Positions 40,513-51,517 are shown, counted from the first letter of the stretch. The stretch: 64,000 nucleotides of DNA from Pachyseris speciosa (GCA_016490735.1 JAEMWC010000662.1:123501-187500), one strand, 5' to 3'. Numbers and translations are program-made. The notes: generated from the letters alone by a model not told the origin.

Positions 40513-42960
40513 CTAAAGACGCGAGCTGGCGTCCAAATAAATAACAAGTACAGGAGCGCGAAAACCGAAAGCGCTAAAAATAGTAGGGAACCCCAAGTGA
40601 GAATCGTCAAAAATACCTGACGGATCGGAAAATTCTATGATTCGGGAAACCGAATCCCGAGGGTGACCTAGAGGAAAAAGGTAAGGCCAAAAACTAGCAG
40701 AAGGCCATTTGGGGGCGATAAGCACACCGCGCGCGCGAGACGTTTCCAAATGCGCCAACGTACGCGCGACAAGAAAGATTGGAGGAACCAAATAGTTGTT
40801 AACGCCGCCCCAACTGGCACTAAAAGCGTCCACGCCTTCGCAATCGGGACACCAGAACTTAGAGTAAAAACGCTCGCACTTAGCGGAAAGAGAGGATGCG
40901 AAACGATCGACGTCAAAAGGACCAAAAATACTGCTAACATGTTGGAAGAAAATAGTGGAAACAGCCTAATCATCATAATCAACAACACGACTGACCGAAT
41001 CCGCGTAAGAGTTGAGTGAGCGTGGGATCCACTCAACTTCAAGTGAAATATCATGTGCGGCACAATAGGTGAAAATTTCGAGAGCTAAAGCATGCAAACG
41101 AAGGCTGTTGCTGCCCTTGGCGGAAATAGACGCCGCATTCTTACAATCCGTAAAGACCTTGACCACTTTGCCCGTAAGGGAAGCCCGAAACGATTTCAGG
41201 CCGTAAAGAATGGCTAACAGTTCCCTGGCGTTACTATCCAAACCGGACTCCAAAGAGGAAAACACTTGAAGGAAAAGATCAAAATCCTCGCTATCAACGC
41301 GGAGGGCACGCCCACCGCAGGCGAAACTGCTGGCGTCGGAAAACACGAGAGTCACGGGAAGCGAATATCTGGTGAGAGACCTCCCATTGAGTCTGGCACA
41401 GTTAGATGGCCAGAAATCAATTTCCTGAAGGCATTCGGAGAAAAACTGATAGGACCTAAAATCCAAAGGATAATCCCACCCGCTGTGAAGTTTGACGAAT
41501 GATTGGAGGAATCTGGACATAAGGAGTGTAATGTTGCCATAACCAGGGGTGAGGGAAATAATTTGCCCTGTAACAGAAGCAACCGCGCGTGGGGTAACGG
41601 AGCGAGACCCAGATTTTAGTGATAGGAGTGCTCTAAGCAACTTGACGATGCGGCGGTGAGGAATAAATATGCGGCCACGCGAAAGATCCCAGACAATGCC
41701 CAACCATTCTAAAACCTGGGTAGGCCCCCAAATAGATTTCTCCTCATTGGCGACCACGCCCGCGTTGGCCAAATCAGATCTAACAGCCGAAGCAGTACTC
41801 TGAGCTACCGAAAAATCTTGGAGGCATCCGGCGCCGTCGTCTAAATACAAGACCAAGGGTATGCCCCGGGAGCGCCAATGCTTAACTAACGGCCTAAAAA
41901 CCTTTGTGAACACGTAAGGGGCTGACGAGAGACCAAACGGGAGCACGGCGAAAACAAAAAACCTGGGCTCTACAGAGCTACCGAGGGGCCACTGAAAGCC
42001 TAAAAATGTTTGAGATTCCTCATGAATGCTTACGTGGTGATACCCAGACTTCATATCGAATTTAAACATATAACCTGGCGAGTGTACGTAATTAAGAAAA
42101 GTCCTACCATCCTCCATTTTAAAGTTAACTTTGGGAATAAACTTATTGACGTGACGGAGGTCGAGAATAAGGCGGCACTTTCCCACAGAGCTAACGGATA
42201 CCGTTAAAGGATTGACAACCGTGGGAGGCGTAAAAACTTCGATAACAGAACCCGCAAGAAGCAGATCAGAAATAGCACTGTCAAAAAAACTGGCGTGATC
42301 TAAGGCAGACCTGTTGTTATAGAAAAAAGCTCTAGGAGGCCATGAAATAAAAGGAATGCGATAACCGAAACGGATGATATAAAGAACCCAAGGGGAGGAA
42401 CCGATACTAACCCAAAAGTCAACCTTGCTCCTGCGCCTATCCTTATAAACTATGGGCGCTGACCCCTGCTTATACTCAAAACCACGAGAGGACAAACATT
42501 GTTCGTATTCAGAGTCGAAACAGTACTTATCTTGTGAGAGTAAGTCAGCAAACTCCTCCTCCACACGGGCGTTGACATCACCCGCCTTCGAGCCACAATG
42601 CGAAGCTGAATAGTGAACGCCTAGAGCGCCGGAAGCCTCCTGCTGTAAAGACGCCATAAAAGAATTTTCAGGGACGGTTAACGGCGCCCGTGGAACTAGC
42701 TGGCAGCTGGCTAGATGAACAGCCGACGTGAAACCTTGCGAGGCGGACCGGGCACTCCTTCCGCCAGTGGCCTGAAGAACCGCAGTATCGACAAGGCCCT
42801 CGGGTGAATTCACGGTTAGGGGTGAAACTGTGTTGGTTTGTCGAAGAGGAAGCGAAGGGCTGTGAAGATTGCCAAGAACGCTGGCTCCCGTTGAACTGCC
42901 TTGAGTAAGGGGAGAAGAAAGATTGAGCTTGACGATTTCGGACCGCAAATCCCTCAACAT
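40513..42960 (-). pseudogene. Reverse transcriptase/RNase H polyprotein of the Ngaro-like element, one TAG
   Basis: 42960-40966 is a 664-aa open frame. Same frame continues past a single TAG to 40513 with a recognisable C-terminal segment (DAFSASWGGVNNYLVPP, RARGVLIAPKWPSASFWP). RT marks: LILDLRHVNKF, FKFDMKSGYHH (catalytic Asp), the LPFGLSSAPYVF block and the YLDDG active site. RNase H follows: LVFSDASSFACGG, NARELLAILYGL, FTDCKNAA and NSYADSVSR with the D-E-D-D set. Its start overlaps gag in a different frame by about 290 nt, so it needs frameshifting or its own start. The TAG again sits where Trp would fit. Confidence 0.87.
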
Positions 42961-43441
42961 TACGCTTATTTCTTTGACGAGCTTGATCTCTCAGAGCCTG
43001 CCTCTCTGCAGCGCGAATTCTCTTGTCGTCGTCCTCGCTCAACGAGACGGGATTAGATTCGTATTGTTTAACGGTCAACCAACCGGCCTCGGACGAATCC
43101 GCGATCCGTATCTTGCGGTTACGTTCCTGTAATAGTTCTACGGTTTCGTCAAGAATTGAAAACGCCTCAGACTCGGGAGGTAGATCGGCCAAACGATCCT
43201 TAAGCGAAACAAGCTTGGCTAACACTTGACCGTTAAATTTGAAATTACGTTCGTTGCCGGTGTGATTAAACTTGATCTCCGACTGATCCTTCAAAGAATT
43301 AGAAGCAGAAAGGGCAGCTGAGGCAACCTCTAGCGATTTCTGTACCTCGGACGAAATAACTGATTTGTGAAGGGCGAGCTGACTAACAACGAACTCTTTG
43401 AAACTAGCAAGATCTTGCTTTGTAACGGGCTCGTCTCCCAT
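42668..43441 (-). CDS. Gag-like protein of the Ngaro-like element
   Basis: 257 aa from MGDEPVTKQDLASFKEFVVS. The N-terminal half is helical and Ser/Leu-rich, the middle is charged (DDDKRIRAAERQALRDQARQ), and a zinc knuckle is present: CRYCGSSGHWRKEC (C-x2-C-x4-H-x4-C). Gag packages the element RNA. It is the first gene after the 143-bp repeat, starting 14 bp inside it. Confidence 0.85.
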   Translation of the reverse strand: MGDEPVTKQDLASFKEFVVSQLALHKSVISSEVQKSLEVASAALSASNSLKDQSEIKFNHTGNERNFKFNGQVLAKLVSLKDRLADLPPESEAFSILDETVELLQERNRKIRIADSSEAGWLTVKQYESNPVSLSEDDDKRIRAAERQALRDQARQRNKRNVEGFAVRNRQAQSFFSPYSRQFNGSQRSWQSSQPFASSSTNQHSFTPNREFTRGPCRYCGSSGHWRKECPVRLARFHVGCSSSQLPASSTGAVNRP

Positions 43442-43454
43442 ACTACAAAATTAA

Positions 43455-43597
43455 GCTCGGCAAGGTGCGAGCGGTAAAACTGGCTGTGTCGAGTGACTCA
43501 CGCGAGAGGCGCCAAGGCTTAAATACCGAGATGTGACGTAAAATCCCTAGAGGATCAAACTGCGGCCATAAATGCAAATTCCGAACATAAACACATT
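43455..43597. repeat. Split direct repeat, 143-bp copy (outer, 5' end in coding sense)
   Basis: Matches 38754-38896; ends ACACATT at the border with target sequence CAGCGACG. Confidence 0.92.
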
Positions 43598-43845
43598 CAG
43601 CGACGCACTTCTACAATAAAAACAATGGGCTCCCCTAGGCGTGCCCGGTCTCTTTTAACCATGTTTGGCTCATGTAGAATCTATTATGTGTTCAAAATAA
43701 AAACGCGCTTTTCGTTGGTAGCGTAAATCTTGCTTTCCGCTCCGTTAGTCACTAATTATTCAAAACTAGTGATCCAAACTGCCCTATATTTGCATACGAA
43801 CTCTGCAGTAAAAAGCCCTTGGCACATCCTTAAAACCACTGCTAT

Positions 43846-44050
43846 TCAGCAAACCCAGATGGTTCCCCCGGTAATTCCGGAGATGCAGCGCATTCTGAAT
43901 AATATGGATAACCTTCTGTATCGCACAAAACTTGAGACGACGAAAGAGCGAGGCAGAAGGTTATCCATATTATTCTGAATGCGCTGCATCTCCTGAATTA
44001 CCGGGGGAACCATCTGGGTTTGCTGCTTGAGATACTGGAGCAGTTCCTGG
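43846..44050. repeat. Head-to-head fold-back of a Polinton gene fragment
   Basis: 43846-43950 matches 27070-27175 of the long element (CAGCAAACCCAGATGGTTCC). 43953-44050 is its inverted copy (AGAAGGTTATCCATATTATT...GGTTTGCTGCTTGAG), extended into sequence matching 27050-27070. Confidence 0.85.
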
Positions 44051-44310
44051 GAGGAGGGAAAACAATAGGAGGAGGAGGAGGAGGAGGAGGAGGAGGGAAA
44101 ACAATAGGAGGAAGAGGAGGGAAAACAATAGAATTGAGGAGGAGGAGGAGGGAAAACAAAAGAATTGAAGAGGAGGAGGAGGAGGAGGGAAAACAAAAGA
44201 ATTGAGGAGGAGGAGGAGGAGGACGAGGGAAAACAATAGGAGGAGGAGGAGGAAGAGGAGGAGGGAAAACAATACAATTGAGGAGGAGGAGGAGGAGGGA
44301 AAACAAAAGA
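44048..44310. repeat. Polypurine minisatellite (unit B)
   Basis: Same GAGGAGG/GGGAAAACAATAG pattern as 14222-14345 and 25479-25668, here the longest version. Protein-like frames on either strand are low-complexity artefacts. Confidence 0.92.
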
Positions 44311-45694
44311 ATTTCGTAGTTGTTGGAGCTTTCGTTGTCAATAAATGTATTTTTATTCAATTCAAATCTCTGTGTATTTGAATCATTTTTGTATTCGCTG
44401 AGAAAAGGCAATAAAGTTTGTTTGTCACTCAAGAAACGTGTAATTCATATTAGTCGCGTGTTTATATTGATCGTTCCAAACAACTTAAGCCGTCTATTGT
44501 CGTTGTTGAATGGCAGTGGTTTTAAGGATGTCCCAAGGGCTTTTTACTGCAGAGTTCGTATGCAAATATAGGGCAGTTTGGATCACTAGTTTTGAATAAT
44601 TAGTGACTAGCGGAGCGGAAAGCAAGGTTGACGCTACCAACGAAAAGCGCGTTTTTATTTTGAACACATAATAGATTCTACATGAGCCAATCATGGTTAA
44701 AAGAGACCGGGAACGCCTAGGCGAACCTATTGTTTTTATTGTAGAAGTGCGTCGCTGATTAGTAAACCTCGACACTTATTAGTATGGAGGAAATCCAAAT
44801 TAGTATGCAGGAAGACACTTTTGCCGAGTATCTTTATTAGTATGCAGGAAATCCAAAATGTTAGAGTGTGGAAATCCAAATTAGTATGCAGGAAATCCGA
44901 GAAAATCAGAGGAAATCCCAAATGAGGCTTATCTTTTAACATAGTATACTACTCACTATTCACCATCACTTAGGTGAATAATTGTTAATTAATGCGCCGT
45001 CTTGGCGAGTGGGCAAACAAAACAGAAATTACAGTGTTTGTATGCAAAACCTTTGTCAAAAAAAAACTGTGAAGCGCCTGTTCCTCAGCAAAAATTATAT
45101 TACTAATTAATGGTGCTAGGCAAAGGGTTCCACTGACAACATGGAAGGATTTACGGCCGTGCCAGAAAACGTTCTCTAGCTTTTTGAATTTTTCCATAAA
45201 AGAATTACAGACAAATGCACGTATGGAAAGAATTAAAATGCTACCAGCGAAGGTGTCCATAAAAAAATCAGTTCATGAATATTTCAGGGCTAACGTTTTA
45301 CGGCAATTATTTGACATCATATGTCCATACAAACCCTGTAAATTCCTTACGCTTCGCCTACCCGCCAAGATGGATTCTATTACTGGCCTATCACAATTAA
45401 AAGATTCCAGTAGCGCAGTACCCAATTCGAATTCGGGGAAATGTGCACAAGCAAGACGCGATTTGGTTGTGTTTTGTTTGTCATTGGTTGAGAAAGTGGC
45501 GCTAGTTTTATTTTGATAAGCAATCAAAGAGCGAAATAAAGCAAAACACCAAGGCAAACGAGAACTATTTTCGGCACTCAACTGGAAACCAACACTCAAT
45601 CAGCCATTTTATTCATCATTCAATTAGTCCATGTCAGTCATTCTGTTAGTGATTCAGTCAGGCAAAGCGAGTCTGAGTCAGTCAGTCAGTAGAC

Positions 45695-45782
45695 TGTGGG
45701 GTGGGAGAAATACACGCGCGCGCGAAATTGCGAGGAGACGTCCTCGCAATTTTACCCGCGTGTGTATTTCTCCCGCCCCACA
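45695..45782. repeat. Near-perfect 88-bp hairpin (unit B)
   Basis: Copy of 15738-15825; centre GAGGAGACGTCCTC kept, with one arm change (CGCGTGTG for CGCGCGTG). Confidence 0.92.
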
Positions 45783-45956
45783 ATCCATCGCCGAAATTAG
45801 AGACTACTCGCAGTCTAGTCAGTCAGTTATTCAGTCAGTCAGTCAGTCAGTCAGTCTGACTGTCAATTATTATTTGGGTAACCACTCTATTGTTGGAAAA
45901 ATACAGAAATTGAATATCACGCCCCATCATCTCTACATTGTTTTTGTTTATTTAAG

Positions 45957-46074
45957 GTATCGCTTTGGCTGCCGTCAAGTCGCGATCGATGACGGCCACG
46001 ACGTCTGCGTCTTCATCGCAAATCCAAAAGACGTAACCACTGTCAGCATAAGCACCAGATTTACAGTCGCTTTG
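45957..46074 (+). CDS. Laminin alpha exon 7 (unit B, orphan)
   Basis: Acceptor TTTAAG, donor TTG|GTGAGT, 118 bp, open. One replacement against A: Tyr to Cys in DVCVFIAN, which adds an unpaired cysteine to a disulfide-containing domain. Confidence 0.82.
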
Positions 46075-46289
46075 GTGAGTTGAATTCAATGCACGAGTCC
46101 GATGAACACTTCCAAATGGAAGAACGGTCACTAACAGAATAAATAATGGTTCCATAACCAGCACCACAGCAAAAAATACTGAACAGCTCAGTTCCATTCG
46201 AATGATTTCTTTCTCGCATTCAAACGCTTTAACCACCTTGTACAGCACAGTAAAGCAATGCTCAGTAGCTTTCATTTGAATGGTCACAA

Positions 46290-46640
46290 TTTGTAATTAG
46301 GTTTTGATCTCTAGAGTCAGAATCACCTTGTACAACATAACAAACAGCTCCACAGGGAAGTACTGCTCAGTAGCTTTCATTTGAATGGTCAAACTTTAGG
46401 TTTTGATCTCAAACGTCGGAAGCACCTTGCACTGCATAATAAACAGCTCAGCCGGAAAGTACTGCTCAGTGGCTTTCATTTGAATGATCACACTTTAGGT
46501 TTTGATCTCAAAAGTCAACAGCACCTTGCACAGCATAATAAACAGCTCAGCAGGAAAGTACTGCTCAGTGGCTTTCATTTGAATGATCACACTTAAGGTT
46601 TTGATCTCAAAAGTCAACAGCACCTTGTACAAAATAATTA
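46290..46640. repeat. 99-bp tandem repeat, about three to four units (unit B)
   Basis: Same unit as 16300-16790 with at least one fewer copy. The later units are the CACACTTTAGG / AAAAGTCAACAGC variant also found last in unit A. Confidence 0.88.
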
Positions 46641-46698
46641 ACATGTACACTGAAAAGTACCACTCATTAGAGTTCATTTGAAAGATCAAACTGAAAGA

Positions 46699-46954
46699 GG
46701 GAGCAGGGTTGGCGCAGTGGTGAGAGCGCTCGCCTTCCACCAATGTGTCCCGGGTTCGATTCCCGGACTCGGCGTCATAAGTGGGCTGAGTTTGTTGGTT
46801 CTCTACTCTGCTCCGAGAGGTTTTTCTCCGGGTACTCCGGTTTTCCCCTCTCCCCAAAAACCAACATTTGATTTGATTTGATTTAATTTGATTTATCAGG
46901 GCCACAAGTTTATTAGCCTGTGGCTATTACGTGCTACCCTGGATAAATAAAGTC

Positions 46955-47006
<52 letters not shown>
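46699..47006 (+). mobile_element. tRNA-derived SINE present only in unit B
   Basis: Head GGTTGGCGCAGTGGTGAGAG (A box) and GGTTCGATTCC (B box), then a pyrimidine-rich body, a TTTGATTTGATT stretch and an (ATT)n tail. Flanked by AAAGA at 46694-46698 and 47007-47011. Unit A has the empty site at about 16850. Confidence 0.9.
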
Positions 47007-47007
<1 letters not shown>

Positions 47008-47011
47008 AAGA

Positions 47012-49462
47012 TTTTGTCCACGAAATCACTGTTATATCCACCTTGAGGAGCATTATGACTGAAAATCATTATGTACAGCATTATGGAAACGAGAAAATAC
47101 AGCGTATAGCTGTCAACTTTTTCTGAGTCAAATGCGTGAGATTTTCGTCTCCTCATGACCGGAGTTTCCGAAAATGTTCCGGCGACTTTCGACGATTTCT
47201 CGAAGACGTCCGAACGCTACCGAATACGCCCGAAAATGTTCCGATGACTTCCAAACACTTCTGAAGCTATTTGCTACTTTTCCAGCCCCTCAAATGCGAA
47301 CTAAAACGCGACATTTTAGCGCGTTCTGGTACAATAAGGACTCAAACTCGTCATTCAGCGCCGTTTGTTGGTACATTTACGGGAAATATTGAATTGAATT
47401 TTTAGTTGATAATGTGTTAAAGACCAAGTCATCCGGATTTCTAAGTCAGGCGTGAGAAATTGTCCTCAATGCGTGTGATCGACGTCTTTGGTCCGCAGGC
47501 GTGAGACTCGCGCATAATGCGTGAGAGTTGGCAGGTATAACAGCGCGATAATGAAAGTATTGCTTTGCGGACAATTATTTGAATGGTGGGATGTTTTCCA
47601 CAGAGGTAATAGTTAGAGTCGCAGTAATTTCGACAGGGCTTATCGGTTACTGCTTCAGATAAAAAAAAAATAGACCACTGTTATTAGCCCTCGGCAGTAT
47701 TTGTAGCACACACTGGCTAGTGGGGCCGAGCAAATCCATCCAACAAATAATTACGCATCCTCCCATCACGCATCCCGTCAATCGTGGCGCTGAAACTCTT
47801 CAGTCCTTACTTACCGTGTCTTCAGGACTGGCTAGATCTTTGGAAACGTGTGCCTTATTATAGGAAAATAGAACTTTTGGTAAAATTTAAGACCCAAAAA
47901 AACTTAATTATAGATAGCCTAAAAGTTATTTGAAATTAACCCGACTTAAAAATCCAGTGCGAGTTGAATCATGGACTTAAATCTAACTAAAATGAAATTA
48001 CCGGAAGAGACACCGTAGAATAATGATAAAGATAATGATCATGATCATGATAATGACTTTATAGGGATGACACAATTACTGGTAGCCCAGTGGTTTCCAT
48101 TGTGGCCCACAAATAACGACAGAAACAAATAATTCAAATAAACACAGCATGATAAGAGTCCCAACTGGTCGGAGGCAAACCAGTTGGCTATTTTACAAGG
48201 ATGATCGAGGAGTTGAACCAGGGACTGCCCAGAACAACACCAGCTAGCGGCCAGGGCGGGATTTGAATCCGGGGCAACCGCATTGAAATCCAGCGCTCTA
48301 ACCGCTCGGCCATCCTGCCTCACTGAAATAGCGAGAATTAACGCGAGTGTTGTGATATCGTACTCTTTCACGAGGAAGAGTCGTGGATGATGCCAATGAT
48401 ATTTTGTCAAGAAAACACGGAACCAAATGATGGTTGACTGAAAGATTCCTCTGATATCGATCAAGAATTCCTTTATGTGTTATAAATGATTTATTATTCT
48501 GATTAAAACATGTTTGACAAAAGGAGCTGGTTTTAAATTTCCTCACTGGCGTTATCAAGGTTTTGGATAATTTATCTAGTTTTATGGGAAAACATTGATG
48601 GACATTAACGTCACTGATAAAGCTCCTCTTTGTTGAGGTCGTAAAAATTTATGCTCACGAAATTATCGTAAATTAAATTTGCCATAATTTCCTGTAATAG
48701 GGAGTACTTAATCTTTTGGTTGTCTCCGGGATTAATTATTAGGTTTCGTTTCTCTTCTGACACGGCGATTTTAATCTCCACTGTGTTCAGGTGAAAGAAG
48801 TTTAATGCTTCAAGAAACTCTCTCGTGTAAACTAAACTGAGCGGTTTTTGTAAAACTTGCGTTAAATTCCTTTCGGACGCACCAGTCAACTAAATAAACT
48901 ATAAAAATTATTAGCTTTCTGTCCCCAGCACGTTTTCAAGGTATATTTATAGACACAAATGAGGCTTGATCTATTTCGTTTCTTAAGCCGAAAATTTCAG
49001 TTGCGAAAATGTTTAGGGAAAGGATTCTTTATCTCAAAATTTCCGAATTGCTGTCGGCTTTCTAGCTAGCGTTATTTTTCAACTTTAAATGTCGTTTTTG
49101 CCCCTCTGAAACAAAAGGATCGAAGTAAATTTTGTGCTATCTTCGAAAATTTAAGGTAACTTTCCGTTGGTTTTTCATGACAATTTTTCAAACTATCTGA
49201 CCTGAGACGAGTTTTCAGAGCAAACATTTCATCGAAACGAGTAACCTCACTTTAGAAAGCACTGGGATCGAGAGTACCACGCAAATGATTGTGGGACTCG
49301 GCGACTCCGATGCGAGGAGTTTCCGAAGGTACTCGTTTACAACGCCACACAGTAGCTTTCATGTTTCACCATTTTCATAGTTCGCGTCCTTCCATGCTAA
49401 ACAATCCCACAATCACTTGCGCGCCCACTCTTGTTCCCAGGCTACCACTCTTTTTCAAAGTG
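47012..49462. other. Laminin intron 7 (unit B), non-coding
   Basis: Matches 16850-19210. It contains the minus-strand tRNA-Ser/Leu-type SINE at about 48050-48322 (here with a complete B box GGATTCAAATCCC) and short indels. No gene recognised. Confidence 0.5.
48050..48322 (-). mobile_element. tRNA-Ser/Leu-type SINE (unit B)
   Basis: Minus-strand A box TGGCCGAGCGGTTAGAGC and B box GGATTCAAATCCC, both complete, unlike the unit A copy. Tail with GATCATGATCATGA. Confidence 0.8.
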
Positions 49463-49472
49463 AGCTATTGGC

Positions 49473-49550
49473 AACCTCGTTCCCAGGGTCTCTCATCTTC
49501 CCGTCTCGCTCCAGGGGACGTAAAGAGGAGGCACCCTGGGAACGAGGTTG
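49473..49550. mobile_element. 78-bp MITE with AGCTATTGGC flanks (unit B)
   Basis: Same ends and flanking 10-mers as 19221-19298, so the insertion predates the duplication. Confidence 0.85.
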
Positions 49551-49612
49551 AGCTATTGGCTACAACTCTTATATGTGCCCTTCAACTTTTATTTGATTCC
49601 GCCTTTCTCTAG

Positions 49613-49831
49613 GATTTCATCACTGCTATTCCGCTGTCCGATTGGGATCAGGAGCTGCTGACACCAACCGAACAGTGTGCCAGTAACGGATATTCTTGTA
49701 TCCAGACGTCGTATCCAGAACCAACGGATGCCGTGAAAATCGAGATCGAAGATCGTTCCTCAGGCGGCGATAGAGCTCCTTATTACATCATGGACCGCAG
49801 GGCGAGGCTGAAGCATCTTAAAAAGGGCGAG
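49613..49831 (+). CDS. Laminin alpha exon 8 (unit B, orphan)
   Basis: Acceptor CTCTAG, donor GAG|GTAGGT, 73 codons. The protein is identical to unit A; the only change I see is silent (ATT/ATC). Confidence 0.85.
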
Positions 49832-50149
49832 GTAGGTTTGAAATGTGACAAAATAGACGCTGGTAAAACTTTGTTAAGCTAACGCTAGGGAAGCTGTAAT
49901 GCTGAGTAGCTTAGATTGGAGGTGGATTTTACTCACAGCTTCAAACGTTAGAGCCAACTAGCCTTGTAGAACAGAACAAGCTCCACGAAACAAATGTGCC
50001 GCGTAAAAACCTCTTAAAGCAGGCTACCTCTAAAAGAAATCTCAATTCCTGATTTGGTACAAAATGGAAAGGTGTGGCCATCTAAAACGAATGGAAATTA
50101 TGCAACGGACTGTACTCATTGCTAGCTTCTATTTGAACTGTCAAACTCT

Positions 50150-50189
<40 letters not shown>

Positions 50190-50474
50190 AATGATGATGC
50201 GCATGTTAACATGTAATCAAATGCAAATTACAATAAAATTACAATGTTAAATACAAGTAAATAGATGAAGCGACAAAAGAAAAATGAATAAATAAACAAA
50301 CAAACAAGTAAATAAAAATCCTCTACATAAACACAGATTAAAAAGATGGGTCTTGAGATACATTTTTTAAAACTATTTAAAGTGGTGACTCATATCACAG
50401 GATTGCCGAAGTGATGAGTGCATGGCTGGCAAACCACCCAGTATATTTATATTGAATTTGTCTCTTATTTTCAG

Positions 50475-50753
50475 AAAACTGTGCACGTTTCTGGCACCGC
50501 ACGTTCCGGGCGCTATTATGTCATCGTGCACTTCTACCAACCGAATTACCTGTCGTTCCTTGGAAAGGTTGTCGTCAGTGGACAGGGCGCCACGTCAGTT
50601 CTGCTAACCTTCCGCTACTGTCCTTACGTGTCAGGCTGCAGAGCAATAGGTACCTCACAGCACAGGGAAGGAATGAGCGAATCAGTGTACATTGGACGAC
50701 AGAGCAACATTCTTATCAGCATCGTGATTCCGGGAGACAAGGGTGTTTGGATT
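50475..50753 (+). CDS. Laminin alpha exon 9 (unit B, orphan)
   Basis: Acceptor TTTTCAG, donor ATT|GTAAGT, 93 codons. One replacement (Ala to Thr in GQGATSVLL) and a few silent changes. Keeps GRYYVIVHFYQPNYLS and FRYCPYVSGCRA of the second L4b half. Confidence 0.87.
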
Positions 50754-51178
50754 GTAAGTGGCTTAGAAATCAGTTATTTCTATGACTTGTAAAGTAGGCT
50801 GCACCCTGTCATTATTTTCATAAAACTGATATCCAAAGGTTCTTTAGTGGGTGCCGAAAATATGCTTTCTTGTCTGTTTTGATTTTTTTCAGTTACCTCA
50901 CTCTGTGATTTTATTGGTTAGCAAAACTCGCGCCATTTTCTCAACCAATTGTGGCACGCGGTCAGAGGTCGACAATAACCAATTGCTTCGAATTGTGTCT
51001 GGTTCATTGCGCTATCTACGCCATTAATCAGAATAACTGCCAAATAGCAAGCTAATACAGACAACGGACGGTCGATTATGGACATACTTATGCGGTCGGC
51101 AGCATTTACGAGTGACCAAACGGTTACGAAAGCAAACAACTGGATCCTTTTGATATCTATCTTTCCTTTGCATTACAG

Positions 51179-51517
51179 GATTACGTTCTACTGGTTCCGG
51201 TGTCGTCGTTTTCTCCTTCCCTCCTCGAAATTAAACCCATTGACGTAACACAAGACTTCATTCAAGACTGTGGCCAACACAATTTTTACCTCAAGGAATC
51301 GTCATCACAATTCTGCCTCAGCTCTGCTTTCACCATCACTTCAAGATTCAACAATGGCGCCTTAGCCTGTGACTGCGATAGACTGGGCTCTACTCAAACA
51401 AGCTGTCAATCATTTGGCGGACAATGCGCTTGCCGGCCAAACGTGATTGGTCGAGCGTGTGATAGATGTAAAACCGGTTACAATGGGTTTCCACACTGTC
51501 GGAAAGTTGCCTCTTGA
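51179..51517 (+). CDS. Laminin alpha exon 10 (unit B, orphan): L4b end, LE repeat, stop
   Basis: Same structure as 20920-21258 with two replacements (Ser to Ala in LSSAFT; Ser to Thr in CKTGYNG), followed by the same TGATGA. The shared stop shows that the truncated end was present before the two units separated. Confidence 0.87.
   Translation, partial: DYVLLVPVSSFSPSLLEIKPIDVTQDFIQDCGQHNFYLKESSSQFCLSSAFTITSRFNNGALACDCDRLGSTQTSCQSFGGQCACRPNVIGRACDRCKTGYNGFPHCRKVAS

Larger units (their letters stand above)
38546..43597 (-). mobile_element. Ngaro/PAT-like tyrosine-recombinase retroelement, 5052 bp
   Basis: Coding strand is minus. Order in coding direction: 143-bp repeat (43597-43455), gag, RT/RNase H with C-terminal domain, tyrosine recombinase, 102-bp repeat (38998-38897), then the 143-bp repeat again (38896-38754) and the 102-bp repeat again (38647-38546). 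This is the A1-ORFs-B1-A2-B2 split direct repeat arrangement typical of Ngaro and PAT elements. There is no target-site duplication: the target reads ACTAAT|CAGCGACG, seen uninterrupted in the right TIR. Two nonsense codons make this copy defective. Confidence 0.88.
38349..44953. mobile_element. Deleted Polinton-like element with nested Ngaro-like element (unit B)
   Basis: Ends AGTAGTATACTATG and CATAGTATACTACT, flanked by CACTAT at 38343-38348 and 44954-44959. Without the 5052-bp nested element it is 1553 bp. TIRs are about 440 bp (38349-38545 plus 43598-43845, against 44515-44953). Between them lie a scrap of gene sequence shared with 27060-27180 of the long element, its inverted copy, a polypurine minisatellite and about 200 bp matching 27660-27800. 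It is a non-autonomous derivative of the same family. Confidence 0.85.

Noticed and set aside
38349..44953. Single large DIRS element including the outer TIRs
   Set aside because: The outer AGTAGT ends with CACTAT TSD belong to the Polinton-like derivative; the recombinase element has its own sharp borders at 38546 and 43597.
48611..48889. 92-aa minus-strand protein
   Set aside because: Interrupted in unit A at the matching place; lies in a laminin intron; no family recognised.
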